Positions 7,736 to 16,677 of a stretch of DNA of 54,007 nt are shown in pieces. Source of the DNA: JAGDXO01 sp964541025 (GTDB lineage: Archaea > Thermoplasmatota > Thermoplasmata > Thermoplasmatales > GCA-001856825); contig CAZIOW010000006.1 in the NCBI GenBank assembly GCA_964541025.1, forward strand, positions 1 through 54,007, in the 5' to 3' direction. The notes under the pieces are model-generated. The model saw only the letters and a list, made by a program, of their open reading frames with translations, had not been told where the DNA came from and searched no databases. A program made the translations under genes and the position numbers. The first letter of the stretch is position 1, and each line of letters starts with the position of its first letter.

Positions 7736-9016
7736 TTACTGTGTCTTCTTCTCTAGATCAATGCACTGGCCTGCTGCCACTGTCTGACCCATATCTCTTA
7801 CTGCAAATCTTGCCATAGGCGGGAATTCTGAGAGTTTTTCAATAACCATTGGTTTTGAAGGAACTATCTTTACAATTGCTGCATCTCCTGTCTGGATGTG
7901 TGAGGGGTGCTCTTCCTTTGTTGATCCAAGTCTTGGATCAATTGTCTTGATTATTTCTGTAATTGTGCATGCTACCTGTGCTGTATGTGCGTGGAATACC
8001 GGTGTATATCCAGGCGCAATTACGGAAGGATGATTCAAGACCACTATCTGTCCAGTGAAACTTGAAACGACAGTAGGCGGATTTGAAACATGACCTGCTA
8101 CGTCTCCCCTTCTAATATCTGTCTTTGCAATGCCTCTTACGTTGAATCCAACGTTATCTCCAGGTTCTGCCTGGGGCATCTGCTCGTGGTGCATTTCTAT
8201 TGATTTTACTTCTCCTGCCTTGTGAGAAGGTTCGAATATTATCTGATCCCCAACCTTTAAAACTCCTGTCTCAACCCTTCCCACTGGAACTGTTCCTATA
8301 CCTGTTATAGAGTAAACATCCTGTATTGGGAGTCTCAGTGGTTTATCTGTTGGTTTTGCAGGAACCTGAAGGTTATTCAACAATTCTAATAATGTTGGGC
8401 CCGTCCACCAGGGCATGTTAGGACTTTTCTTTATGATATTATCTCCCTTGTATCCAGAAATTGGTATAATGGGTACATTCTTGTATCCTACTGACCCTAG
8501 CAGCTGTTCTACCTGCTTTTTGACTTCCTCAAATCTCTTTTGAGAGTATGGTGGCTGTGTCGCATCCATTTTATTGATTGCAACTATCATCTGATTGACT
8601 CCGAGTGTCCTTGAAAGGAATACGTGCTCCCTCGTCTGTGCCATTACTCCTTCTCCGTCCCTTGCTGAGACTATCAGAATAGCTGCATCTGCCTGACTTG
8701 TACCTGTGATCATGTTCTTGACGAAGTCCCTGTGACCAGGTGCGTCGATAAGGGTGAAGTAGTATTTATCTGTCTCAAATTTTCTATGAGCTACATCTAT
8801 AGTAACTCCTCTCTCCCTCTCTTCCTTCAGCCTATCCATAACCCAGGCAAACTCAAAAGTTGCTTTTCCCTTCTCTTCAGCCTCTTTCCTATACTCTTCA
8901 ATAATGTGAGCAGGAATTTCCCCGTGCTCGAAGAGAATCCTACCTACTGTTGTTGATTTTCCATGGTCAACGTGTCCAATCGTTACCAGATTTAGATGTG
9001 GTTTTTGTGTTGCCAT
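7736..9016 (-). CDS. tuf: Translation elongation factor EF-1A (aEF-1 alpha)
   Basis: A 426-residue GTPase that delivers aminoacyl-tRNA to the ribosome. GTP-binding motifs are intact: GHVDHGKST (G1), the switch I threonine in ERGVTIDVAH, DAPGHRDF (G3), NKMD (G4) and SARDGEG. Domains 2 and 3 follow (PLRLPIQDVYSITGIGTVPVGRVETG; PIQTGDAAIVK). Length is normal for archaea. It lies downstream of EF-2 with a 70-bp gap containing an AT-rich segment that could hold an additional promoter. Confidence 0.98.
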   Translation of the reverse strand: MATQKPHLNLVTIGHVDHGKSTTVGRILFEHGEIPAHIIEEYRKEAEEKGKATFEFAWVMDRLKEERERGVTIDVAHRKFETDKYYFTLIDAPGHRDFVKNMITGTSQADAAILIVSARDGEGVMAQTREHVFLSRTLGVNQMIVAINKMDATQPPYSQKRFEEVKKQVEQLLGSVGYKNVPIIPISGYKGDNIIKKSPNMPWWTGPTLLELLNNLQVPAKPTDKPLRLPIQDVYSITGIGTVPVGRVETGVLKVGDQIIFEPSHKAGEVKSIEMHHEQMPQAEPGDNVGFNVRGIAKTDIRRGDVAGHVSNPPTVVSSFTGQIVVLNHPSVIAPGYTPVFHAHTAQVACTITEIIKTIDPRLGSTKEEHPSHIQTGDAAIVKIVPSKPMVIEKLSEFPPMARFAVRDMGQTVAAGQCIDLEKKTQ

Positions 9017-9086
9017 CTTAACTTACCTCCATATTATACATGAGCTTTGGTCTATTTTATTTCTATATATATCTTTATCGTTTACC

Positions 9087-11291
9087 TCAAAGATTTGCAT
9101 AGTAATTCTCATCGTATGGCTCCGCTTTAAGGCCCTTCCTCTCCCTTATTTTTCCTACTACCTGCATCTGCAGGTCCTTTGGAACTACCTGATATCCTGA
9201 GTTTTCTGTACTCCAGAGTACTCTCCCACCTGTAGCTCCCCTGATTGCAGAAGCAAAGCCAAACATTTCAGGAACAGGCACCATTGCAACTATTTTTGAT
9301 TGTTCACCCTCCTGCTCCATTTCCACTATGATACCTCTCCTCTGCTGGAATTCTCTTGTAACTGATCCTGACTCTTCTAACGGCGTATCCACGTACACCT
9401 TTTGCATTGGTTCGAGAAGTATCCTGCCTGCCTGACACATTGCCCCGTAAATTGCATTCCTTACCGCGGGAATTACCTGTGCTGGCCCCCTGTGTATACT
9501 ATCTTCGTGCAACTTTGCATCTACCAGTTTAACTTTTACTCCATATACTTTCTCGTTTGCAAGAGGTCCCTTGTCCATAGCCTCTGTAAATGCTTCCTTG
9601 ACAAGTTCCATTGTTTCGTTTAGATACTGAACTCCCTTAGTTACATCGAGAAGAATATTTGGTCCATGAATAGCTTCAATTCCCTTTGCCTCATCTCTGT
9701 CAAGTCCAAGTTGTTCCAGCAAATTTATCACTGATTTCTTATCCTTTATCCTGTCAGTCTGCGCAAGATCTCCTTTTAGTATAGCATCTACTATTTCCTT
9801 ATTCAAGGGTTCAACCTCAATGTAGAATTTATTATGTTTATTTGGTGATTTACCTTCAAATGGTCCACCTTTTCCTTGAACAGTTTCCCTGTAAACCACT
9901 ATAGGATCTGATGTATCCACTTCAACTTTGAAATCGTTTCTTATTCTGTAGAGCGTTACTTCCAGATGAAGCTCTCCCATTCCTGACATAAGGTGTTCTC
10001 CTGTTTCCTGGTTAATTTCAACCTGTATACTTGGATCAGCCTTCGCAATTGTCCTCAAAACTTCTATCAATCTTGGGAGATCCTTCGTATATTTAGCTTC
10101 TAGAGCAACTGTTACCACAGGCTCCGAATAATGAACCATTGGTTCAAACGGTTCAGCGTCCTTCAAACTTGATACGCTGGATCCAGCAACGGCATCTTTC
10201 AGTCCTACTATTGCAGGGATATTGCCTGCGAATATTTCATCAATTGGTATCCTGTCCGGCCCAACCATCATCGCAAGCTGCTGTACTTTATATTTCTTGT
10301 CCCCCTGACCGGAAATATACAGCTCAACTCCTTTGGTGATTTTTCCGCTGAATAGTCTTCCTATTGAGACTTCCCCTGCGTGTTCATCAACTATTATCTT
10401 TGTTACCATCATCATTATGGGACCGTTAGGATCACAGTTCATCATTGCTTTACCTGCCTCTGATGAAATGTCACCCTTCCATATCTGGGGTACCCTATAT
10501 TTCTGGGCTTCCGCGGGAGATGGTAAATGATGAACTACGGCATCCAGCAGCACCTTATGGAGTGGAGTTTTTTTAGCCAGAGTTTTCTGGTCTCCTGCTT
10601 GGAGATACTGGTATACTTCCTTAAATCCTATACTTGATTTTGGTGTATATTTTGTTGATAATGCCCAATTGTTGAAAGCAGATCCGAAAACGACCGATCC
10701 TGTCTCTACCTTGACCTGCCAGCTTTCCTTGAATTCTTCTGGGGCATATCTCTTTATAAGTTTATTTACGTCAGTTATAATTTTCACAAATCTTTTCATC
10801 ATGTCATCTGGTCCAAGCTTCAGTTCATTTATAAGCCTGTCCACTTTATTTATGAATAGGATTGGTTTTACTTTTTCTCTGAGAGCCTGTCTTACGACTG
10901 TTTCTGTCTGAGGCATCGGTCCTTCAACGGAATCAACAACAATTACTGCACCATCGACTGCCCTCATTGCCCTTGTCACATCCCCTCCGAAGTCAACGTG
11001 ACCAGGAGTATCTATTAGATTTACCAGGTATGTAGTTCCTTCAACTTCGTGAACCATTGAGGCTGCAGCTGCGTTGATTGTAATTCCTCTTGCCTGTTCC
11101 TGTTCATCGTAGTCAAGTACAAGCTGTTTGCCGGCCAGTTCATCACTCATCATCCCTGCACCAGCAATGAGGTTATCTGAAAGTGTTGTCTTACCGTGAT
11201 CTATATGCGCAGCGATACCTATGTTTCTTATTCTTTTAATATCCTTCATTATTTCTGAAGCTTTCTGAATATTGTCTTCTTTCCTTCCCAT
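9087..11291 (-). CDS. fusA: Translation elongation factor EF-2
   Basis: A 734-residue ribosomal translocase GTPase. Motifs: AHIDHGKTT (G1), RGITI (G2), DTPGHVDFGGDV (G3) and NKVD (G4); the archaeal/eukaryal C-terminal domains include SIHRGPAQ and IYGAMCQAG, and the diphthamide-loop region is near the end (EPMQKVYVDTP and onward). I chose ATG 11291 (MGRKEDNIQKASEIMKD) because AGGTGAT lies just before it; the GTG at 11300 is part of that ribosome site. The start lies 5 bp after the S7 stop codon. Confidence 0.97.
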   Translation of the reverse strand: MGRKEDNIQKASEIMKDIKRIRNIGIAAHIDHGKTTLSDNLIAGAGMMSDELAGKQLVLDYDEQEQARGITINAAAASMVHEVEGTTYLVNLIDTPGHVDFGGDVTRAMRAVDGAVIVVDSVEGPMPQTETVVRQALREKVKPILFINKVDRLINELKLGPDDMMKRFVKIITDVNKLIKRYAPEEFKESWQVKVETGSVVFGSAFNNWALSTKYTPKSSIGFKEVYQYLQAGDQKTLAKKTPLHKVLLDAVVHHLPSPAEAQKYRVPQIWKGDISSEAGKAMMNCDPNGPIMMMVTKIIVDEHAGEVSIGRLFSGKITKGVELYISGQGDKKYKVQQLAMMVGPDRIPIDEIFAGNIPAIVGLKDAVAGSSVSSLKDAEPFEPMVHYSEPVVTVALEAKYTKDLPRLIEVLRTIAKADPSIQVEINQETGEHLMSGMGELHLEVTLYRIRNDFKVEVDTSDPIVVYRETVQGKGGPFEGKSPNKHNKFYIEVEPLNKEIVDAILKGDLAQTDRIKDKKSVINLLEQLGLDRDEAKGIEAIHGPNILLDVTKGVQYLNETMELVKEAFTEAMDKGPLANEKVYGVKVKLVDAKLHEDSIHRGPAQVIPAVRNAIYGAMCQAGRILLEPMQKVYVDTPLEESGSVTREFQQRRGIIVEMEQEGEQSKIVAMVPVPEMFGFASAIRGATGGRVLWSTENSGYQVVPKDLQMQVVGKIRERKGLKAEPYDENYYANL

Positions 11292-11296
11292 ATAAA

Positions 11297-11863
11297 TCAC
11301 CTAGCTGAAGCAGCCTGCCTCTCTGTATCCTCTTTCTCCTTTATAGAATAAGAATTTGGATCATTCTTTGCAGCTGCTATTATTTCATCTGCAAGAGCCT
11401 GATAAAGGTTCTTTTTTGATTTCTTTGCAGTTTCTCTTGCTCCAGCAGAAATATTTCTGATAGCAAGGTCCAATCTTCTAGAAGAACTTGTATCGACTGA
11501 TTTTGGCACTGCAATACCTCCATATTTCAACCTTGTTATTTCCTCTCTTGGTCCTGCATTCTGGACTGCATTTACAAGAACCTGTACAGGGTTCTCCTTT
11601 GTCTTCCTTTCTATTTCCTCGAAAGCCATTTTCACGGTTCTGTAGGCACTCTGTTTTTTTCCAGTCCACCTTATTGTCCTCATTAAATTGTTAATGAGTC
11701 TCTCAACTATATTCATGTTCGCCTTTCCCATGAATCTGTTCGCGTGTCTTCCACCACTGTGTAATGTGGCAGTAGGTTTCAATGAGATATATTTTACAAG
11801 ACCTTGATCCTGCACTGTAATGCCCTCAGTTCCCCATTTCTCAAAAATAAGTATACCTGCCAT
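11297..11863 (-). CDS. rpsG: Ribosomal protein S7 (uS7)
   Basis: 188 residues, the archaeal length. It binds the 3' major domain of 16S rRNA and nucleates assembly of the 30S head. Recognised by LIFEKWGT, GGRHANRFMGKANMNIVERLINNLMR, NPVQVLVNAVQNAGPREE and the C-terminal RRLDLAIRNISAGAR. The start ATG has a strong AGGTGAT ribosome site, and the S12 stop lies 4 bp upstream. Confidence 0.98.
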   Translation of the reverse strand: MAGILIFEKWGTEGITVQDQGLVKYISLKPTATLHSGGRHANRFMGKANMNIVERLINNLMRTIRWTGKKQSAYRTVKMAFEEIERKTKENPVQVLVNAVQNAGPREEITRLKYGGIAVPKSVDTSSSRRLDLAIRNISAGARETAKKSKKNLYQALADEIIAAAKNDPNSYSIKEKEDTERQAASAR

Positions 11864-11867
11864 TTTA

Positions 11868-12296
11868 TCACCTAACTGGTTTCTCCTTTCTTCCCTTTAC
11901 AAGCTCTTTAAGAGATACATTGTTGACTTTAATAACCTTATACCTCACACCTGGAATATCTCCCTTGGACCTTCCCATTCTTCCTCCAATGCCTTCCACC
12001 ACGACTTCATCGTGCTCATCGATAAAGTTGATGGCTCCGTCGCCAGGAGCAAAAGCCGTCAGCTGTCTTCCATTTTTAATCAATTGTATCTTAACACACT
12101 TTCTTATAGCTGAATTCGGCTGTTTAGCTTCAATTCCCACTTTTTCAATAACTATTCCTCTCGCCTGAGGGGCTCCCTCCAATGGATCACTTTTCTCTTT
12201 AAGCCTTAAAACTCTTCTCTTATAATCTCTATCTGACCATCTAAGTTTATCCCTCTTTAATCGTATTTGTTTTCCGCCCATTAGACCATTAGGCAA
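11868..12296 (-). CDS. rpsL: Ribosomal protein S12 (uS12), TTG start
   Basis: Decoding-centre protein, first gene of the operon. From the TTG at 12296 it is 142 residues and begins MPNGLMGGKQIRLKRDKLRWSD, matching archaeal S12 N-termini. A GAGGTGA ribosome site lies 6 nt before this TTG. An upstream in-frame ATG at 12335 would add 13 non-homologous residues. The conserved QPNSAIRKCVKIQLIKNG and PGDGAINFIDEHDEV loops are present; the first of these carries the streptomycin-site region. Confidence 0.96.
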   Translation of the reverse strand: MPNGLMGGKQIRLKRDKLRWSDRDYKRRVLRLKEKSDPLEGAPQARGIVIEKVGIEAKQPNSAIRKCVKIQLIKNGRQLTAFAPGDGAINFIDEHDEVVVEGIGGRMGRSKGDIPGVRYKVIKVNNVSLKELVKGRKEKPVR

Positions 12297-12332
12297 TATA
12301 TTCACCTCAAGATGCTTTTCAAAATAGTAAAG

Positions 12333-12343
12333 CAATATAAAAG
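12333..12343 (-). promoter_or_regulatory. TATA box for the S12-S7-EF2-EF1A-S10 operon
   Basis: On the minus strand, cttttatattg lies 37-47 nt before the TTG start of S12. Initiation about 25 nt downstream would give a short leader of about 16 nt that still carries the GAGGTGA site. Confidence 0.5.
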
Positions 12344-12411
12344 TGTATCGAGTTTTAAATATAGTATCAACAATAATTAATATATAGCTTCGTTTTGACT
12401 GATCCTTCTGA

Positions 12412-13137
12412 ATGATAATTCATAAGATAAAATTTTATTCTTACGCTGATTTATATATTATGATCTCTCAACTGACTCTCATTCTAGAATCAGAACTCGC
12501 AGAACCTGTTTCCAAGTTTTTGAAGGGGAAAAACAAGGAATTAACTGTCAATAATATCATATTCTATGATAAAAAAAAGATAGTTTACAGGGCAAAATTG
12601 AGGAAGGATGATTTCATTGATGATTTAGATAAAATTACGCAGCAGGAAGACAGGATAAAGCAGAATTATGGATTGCAGTACTTTGAAATTCTGAGCAGCG
12701 ACAGTGCTCTCAAAATTTACAATGTCCTGATAATACAGAACATGCCACCATTTGCTGAAAAGTTGCTTTCCGAATTTCAGGAATCAGTTTTTATTATACC
12801 ACCCCTGATTTTAAATGACTGGGGTCTTAATGTGAATATAATTGCTTTATCGGGAGCTCTAGGGTTTATTCAGGATTTTCTTCAGAAGAATAATATAAAA
12901 TATGAAATAATCAAGGTAGGAAATCTGAATCTCGGAAATAAAATACTTTCAGACAGGGAAGATGAAGTCATAAAACGTGCATATGACAAAGGATATTTTG
13001 AACAGCCCCGTATAAATAAAATGAGTAATATCTCCCAGGATCTTGGAATTACAAAATCCACCTTTATGAGAATATTGCGAAAGGCGGAGAAAAAAATTAT
13101 AAGAAATTACCTTGATGGAGCTGGAATGGAGTTATAA
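12412..13137 (+). CDS. HTH_10 (bacterio-opsin-activator-like) transcriptional regulator
   Basis: 241 residues. The C-terminal ~60 residues (SDREDEVIKRAYDKGYFEQPR...DLGITKSTFMRILRKAEKKII) are a clear HTH_10 domain as in archaeal Bat-type regulators. The N-terminal ~170 residues would be a ligand- or signal-sensing domain of unknown type. The start is either ATG 12412 (TATA box ttaatatatag about 27 nt before) or ATG 12460 (MISQLTLILES); I keep 12412. Its 3' end overlaps the convergent hemerythrin-like gene by 6 bp. Its target is unknown. Confidence 0.85.
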   Translation: MIIHKIKFYSYADLYIMISQLTLILESELAEPVSKFLKGKNKELTVNNIIFYDKKKIVYRAKLRKDDFIDDLDKITQQEDRIKQNYGLQYFEILSSDSALKIYNVLIIQNMPPFAEKLLSEFQESVFIIPPLILNDWGLNVNIIALSGALGFIQDFLQKNNIKYEIIKVGNLNLGNKILSDREDEVIKRAYDKGYFEQPRINKMSNISQDLGITKSTFMRILRKAEKKIIRNYLDGAGMEL

Positions 13138-13545
13138 TAGTTCCAAAACTTTTGGGAACAATATTTCCTCTTCTTTTTTATGATGTTCCGCCGAGATTTT
13201 CCTTAAATTTTCCAGCATTGATACTGTTTCTGTCCAGCCAGTATAAGTTGATTCCACGGCGTCATCTACATTTTTCATAATTGCTACGTGTTCTCTCATA
13301 ATTTCAACGTATTTCTCTGATTCCTCCTTGCTCAATTTATCAAGTAATACTTTAAGGATAATTGCTTCCTCATCAATTGTATGCTGCGAAAGTAAATCCC
13401 TTATCTGCACTAATATAGGGAAAGCACCACTAAGGTTACCCACCTGATAAGTTAAAATCGTGTCATCTATCAAGGCAGGTAGTTCTCTGTGTTCTTCCTT
13501 GAGCTTCTCTATTAATTCCCTAGGCTGTAAATCTCTAGGTTTCAT
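13132..13545 (-). CDS. Hemerythrin-like HHE-domain protein
   Basis: 137 residues from ATG 13545 (MKPRDLQPRELIEK); a longer frame reaches 13563. A four-helix bundle with candidate diiron ligands H19 (KEEHREL), H55 and E59 (LLSQHTIDEE), H86 (MREHVAI) and H121/H122 with E125 onward (AEHHKKEEEILFP), the HHE pattern. Possible roles are oxygen or NO sensing, or iron-sulfur repair. It is convergent with and overlaps the HTH_10 gene by 6 bp. Confidence 0.85.
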   Translation of the reverse strand: MKPRDLQPRELIEKLKEEHRELPALIDDTILTYQVGNLSGAFPILVQIRDLLSQHTIDEEAIILKVLLDKLSKEESEKYVEIMREHVAIMKNVDDAVESTYTGWTETVSMLENLRKISAEHHKKEEEILFPKVLELL

Positions 13546-13593
13546 AATGATAAATATTATCAAGAATATAGTTTTTTCAACTGACTGAAAAAA

Positions 13594-14598
13594 TCAAATT
13601 ATTTTCCTTGCTATATAGTATATTTCACCTATCTTGAATAAGTAACCTTTGTTTTCTCCAGAAGAATCCCTTTCTAATATTTTTCTGATGGAATAATATT
13701 GACTATCAGGTACACTGAATCTTAAAATGATATTGCCAATTTTCAATTTCCTAATTTTATTTTTTATTTCTGAGATATCCCTGCATTTATCAATGATTTC
13801 GTATGTATTTATAATAAAGTCATCTGCCATAAGGCTATCTGATGTCAAAAATGATCTTTGGGAATCAAACAGAAGAGGTTCAACACCTTTAAAATTTTCA
13901 AGATATTCTGGAACCAACCCTGCTAGAACTATAGCCTGGTCTATTTCATAAATGTAATTTTTAACATTTTTTGAATAATATAATTTCCTATCAAGCCTTT
14001 CGTTCTTGATAATTCTTTGACGGCTTGGAAGGGTAATGACACTCATTTCATACCTTTTTACTTCACCAATGTAAGTTGAAATCCTTTTAGGTTCACCGTT
14101 CATTGAAATGTACTCTTTCTCCCATTCTTCTGGCAATTTTTTAATATTAAAATGCACTGGCAGGTCAAAGGAAAAAGCGTTTGCATCGTATAATTCCATT
14201 AATTTAAGAGGATTTGGTGATAGCATATCCATTGCCCACTCATTGCCAACCTTTATTCTGGAAGGGTCAGAATGAACAGTATCTGCACCTTTTAGACTTT
14301 CTACAATCAATGGATCAAATGCATCTCCCTTCAGGAATTTAATATTATTTACCTTTGCATTTATGGCATTCCTTTGGGCTAATTCATATCTCATCTTATC
14401 CTTTTCAACGGCAATCACGTTTTCACTTTTCCTTGAAAAATGGATTGCCTGGACTGCAATTCCACAGCCAATATCAGCAATGATTTTAGTTTGTAATCTT
14501 TCTGCTTTATATTTGGCTATTTCAGAAGGAGTTGCCATTCTGAGCCCCTCCTGATCATATTCAAATCCTTTTTCCAATTCTTTTTTAACTTCAGTCAT
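13594..14598 (-). CDS. Class I SAM-dependent methyltransferase with THUMP-like C-terminal domain
   Basis: 334 residues. The Rossmann core starts at about residue 38 with IIADIGCGIAVQAIHFS (motif I), then VIAVEKD (acidic end of strand 2), FLKGDAFD and HSDPSR in the motif IV position. The C-terminal part (about 240-334: LTSDSLMADDFIINTYEII... and NIILRFSVPDSQYYSIRKIL) resembles the THUMP-like domain seen in related archaeal and bacterial methyltransferases. It probably acts on RNA, but the target is unknown. It is followed after 4 bp by the SemiSWEET gene upstream in the same strand cluster. Confidence 0.8.
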   Translation of the reverse strand: MTEVKKELEKGFEYDQEGLRMATPSEIAKYKAERLQTKIIADIGCGIAVQAIHFSRKSENVIAVEKDKMRYELAQRNAINAKVNNIKFLKGDAFDPLIVESLKGADTVHSDPSRIKVGNEWAMDMLSPNPLKLMELYDANAFSFDLPVHFNIKKLPEEWEKEYISMNGEPKRISTYIGEVKRYEMSVITLPSRQRIIKNERLDRKLYYSKNVKNYIYEIDQAIVLAGLVPEYLENFKGVEPLLFDSQRSFLTSDSLMADDFIINTYEIIDKCRDISEIKNKIRKLKIGNIILRFSVPDSQYYSIRKILERDSSGENKGYLFKIGEIYYIARKII

Positions 14599-14601
14599 TT
14601 C

Positions 14602-14892
14602 CTATCTGCTCTTCCCGTGATTTCCATTTACTCTTTCATAATATATCTTGAAAGCTATTATTGTTACGCATAATATTACCGATATTGTATTTGCAAGTAT
14701 AACAGGTAGTGATGATATGATTGTCCCATAGGTTACCCACAGAATCATCCCAACTGAAATTACCGAATACATTCCAGTGGAGATTTCATCCGCCTTTTTC
14801 TTCATTATAATCTTTATTAACTGAGGAATAAATGATATTGTGGTAAGTGTTCCAGCCATCAGCCCGATTATATTGCTTATTTCAATCATCAT
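14602..14892 (-). CDS. SemiSWEET-type (PQ-loop) small transporter
   Basis: 96 residues with three membrane helices, one half of a SWEET fold. Helix 1 holds the PQ motif (TTISFIPQLIKI), followed by KKADEISTGMYSVISVGMILWVTYG, highly typical of SemiSWEETs. They work as homodimers that move sugars or other small solutes. Two ATGs in a row open the gene (14892 and 14889), preceded by a GTGAT ribosome-binding-like sequence. It is cotranscribed with the methyltransferase downstream. Confidence 0.9.
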   Translation of the reverse strand: MMIEISNIIGLMAGTLTTISFIPQLIKIIMKKKADEISTGMYSVISVGMILWVTYGTIISSLPVILANTISVILCVTIIAFKIYYERVNGNHGKSR

Positions 14893-14914
14893 ATCACTTT
14901 TATTTAATCAACTA

Positions 14915-15547
14915 TCAATAAATTGACTTTCCCTTAAGCTTTTTTATATAGTCTGGAGGACCCAATTGCATAAAAGATATTGGTTCTCCATATTTTGCTT
15001 CTATGGGGATAATACCCTGCCACCTTGAACTTGAATCCTGAAACTTTATGTCATCCATATTTATCTTCATTGAGAATTCCTCGATTTTTACTGCAACTAC
15101 ATCCACATTTCGCAGCTCCTCTTCTGAAGGTAGGTCAGTATCATTCCATCTTTCAGGCGATATTCTGCTCATGAAATTTTTAAACATGTTCATCTTTTCA
15201 TCGTTGCTATCTATCCTGCTTCCCCGCCCAAATATAATTGCTGATATATACTGTAGTGAGTTATCGCTCAACCTTGACCTTATGATTACACCCCTGATTT
15301 CAAGTACAGAAATTGCCACATTTTTTCCTGATCCGAGAAAATTCATAAGTCTGCTCTCTTTGGAACCATGAAAATATATATTATCTTCATCATTGCAATA
15401 GTTCATAGGAATTATGAAAGGTTGACCCCCATCTTCAAATGCAACCTCTGCAATAAAATTTCTGTTAAGAATCTCAATTAGTTTACTTTTATTATAATTT
15501 CCCCTGTTTGGATATCTTCTGATTATATTTCTGTCGTTTGAATGCAT
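14915..15547 (-). CDS. Pyridoxamine 5'-phosphate oxidase-like flavin-binding protein
   Basis: 210 residues with a split-barrel flavin-binding fold: AEVAFEDGGQPFIIPMNYCNDEDNIYFHGSKESRLMNFLGSGKNVAISV is the hallmark of the PPOX/NimA-like group (strand, P-x-x-Y, then H-G-S). The C-terminal region ends with a segment often seen in this subgroup. It probably binds FMN, and the reaction is unknown. It lies 22 bp upstream of SemiSWEET on the same strand. Confidence 0.85.
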   Translation of the reverse strand: MHSNDRNIIRRYPNRGNYNKSKLIEILNRNFIAEVAFEDGGQPFIIPMNYCNDEDNIYFHGSKESRLMNFLGSGKNVAISVLEIRGVIIRSRLSDNSLQYISAIIFGRGSRIDSNDEKMNMFKNFMSRISPERWNDTDLPSEEELRNVDVVAVKIEEFSMKINMDDIKFQDSSSRWQGIIPIEAKYGEPISFMQLGPPDYIKKLKGKSIY

Positions 15548-15635
15548 AAATGATCCAGGAAAGTAATACTTCTGTGCTATTAATTGTTAGGTTTTGAAAC
15601 AAGATTTTGAAATCTTATCTAAGCAAGATACTGGT

Positions 15636-16559
15636 CTAAACTCCGAGGCTCTGCCTTGATATGGTTATGTTTTCCTCCCTTTTAACTATATTTTTCACTT
15701 CTTTGTTTTCCATGAAATTCCTTATGTTATTGAATGCCTCTCTATATGCTATTTCCATTATTTCCCCGGATCTTCCTCCGGCTATATGAGGAGTTATAAC
15801 AAGATTTGGTAGATCAGTATCCTTGAGATTTGGTTCGTCCCACCATACGTCTGACGCGTATGAAAAATCCGGATTATTCTTTAGATGAGCAAGCATATCC
15901 TCCCTCTTAACAATTTCCGCCCTCGCCACATTCACTATAATTCCATCCTTTCTCATCAATGATAACTGATCATATGTTATAAGTTCATTTGTAAGCTTGG
16001 TTAAGGGTATAGATATCACAATAAAATCTGAAATTTTAAAAATTTCATTTATTCCATCTAAACCTAAAAATATATCCACATTCTTGTCTCTGTGACTTCT
16101 TCCAATGGCAGCTACCTTCATTCCGAATACTTTTGATATTTCAGCGACCCTTGATCCTATACCCCCGTAGCCTATTATGCCTATAGTTTTCCCATAAAGC
16201 ATCTGTGTACTTTCTGGATTGAAGATACCTTTCACTGTTTCATCCCTCTTGGCAATTATTTTCTTTGCACTTTCTAGCAATAATGCAAAAGCGTGCTCAG
16301 CAACAGATATAGAATAGGCGCCAGCATTACTGGCAATAATAGTCCCCTCCTTTAACGAAGTCAAATCAATGTGATCTACCCCGGCTGTTATTGTCTGGAT
16401 AAATTTCACGTTTTCATCGTATGGAAAATTATTGTCTCTTATGAGGAGTATTTCAGCAGGAGCAACCGATGGGTACCACATTACATTCTCCTTTCCAAGA
16501 ATTTCATTTCCTAACTTTCGTATCCTTGCATCCACAAGAAAAGTGACTAGTACTTTCAT
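15636..16559 (-). CDS. D-isomer-specific 2-hydroxyacid dehydrogenase
   Basis: 307 residues. The NAD-binding Rossmann fold shows GYGGIGS at 130-136. Catalytic residues of the family are R213 (NVARAEIV), E242 (WWDEPN) and H258 (ITPHIAGG). Family members reduce 2-keto acids such as glyoxylate, hydroxypyruvate or phosphohydroxypyruvate; no C-terminal ACT domain is present, so it is not a long-form SerA. It has its own promoter in the 118-bp gap, divergent from the CinA-like gene. Confidence 0.92.
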   Translation of the reverse strand: MKVLVTFLVDARIRKLGNEILGKENVMWYPSVAPAEILLIRDNNFPYDENVKFIQTITAGVDHIDLTSLKEGTIIASNAGAYSISVAEHAFALLLESAKKIIAKRDETVKGIFNPESTQMLYGKTIGIIGYGGIGSRVAEISKVFGMKVAAIGRSHRDKNVDIFLGLDGINEIFKISDFIVISIPLTKLTNELITYDQLSLMRKDGIIVNVARAEIVKREDMLAHLKNNPDFSYASDVWWDEPNLKDTDLPNLVITPHIAGGRSGEIMEIAYREAFNNIRNFMENKEVKNIVKREENITISRQSLGV

Positions 16560-16677
16560 AACAAGTTATATGATTTATTTTTATAATGTTTTAGTTATTG
16601 AGCTTTGGAAATTATTAATTTCATAATTATTCTAGTACTTGGGAAATGAATAAAATATTAATTGCATTCATCTAGCA

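Noticed and set aside
12297..12335. N-terminal extension of S12 to ATG 12335
   Set aside because: The added residues do not fit S12, and the ribosome site GAGGTGA lies before the TTG at 12296.
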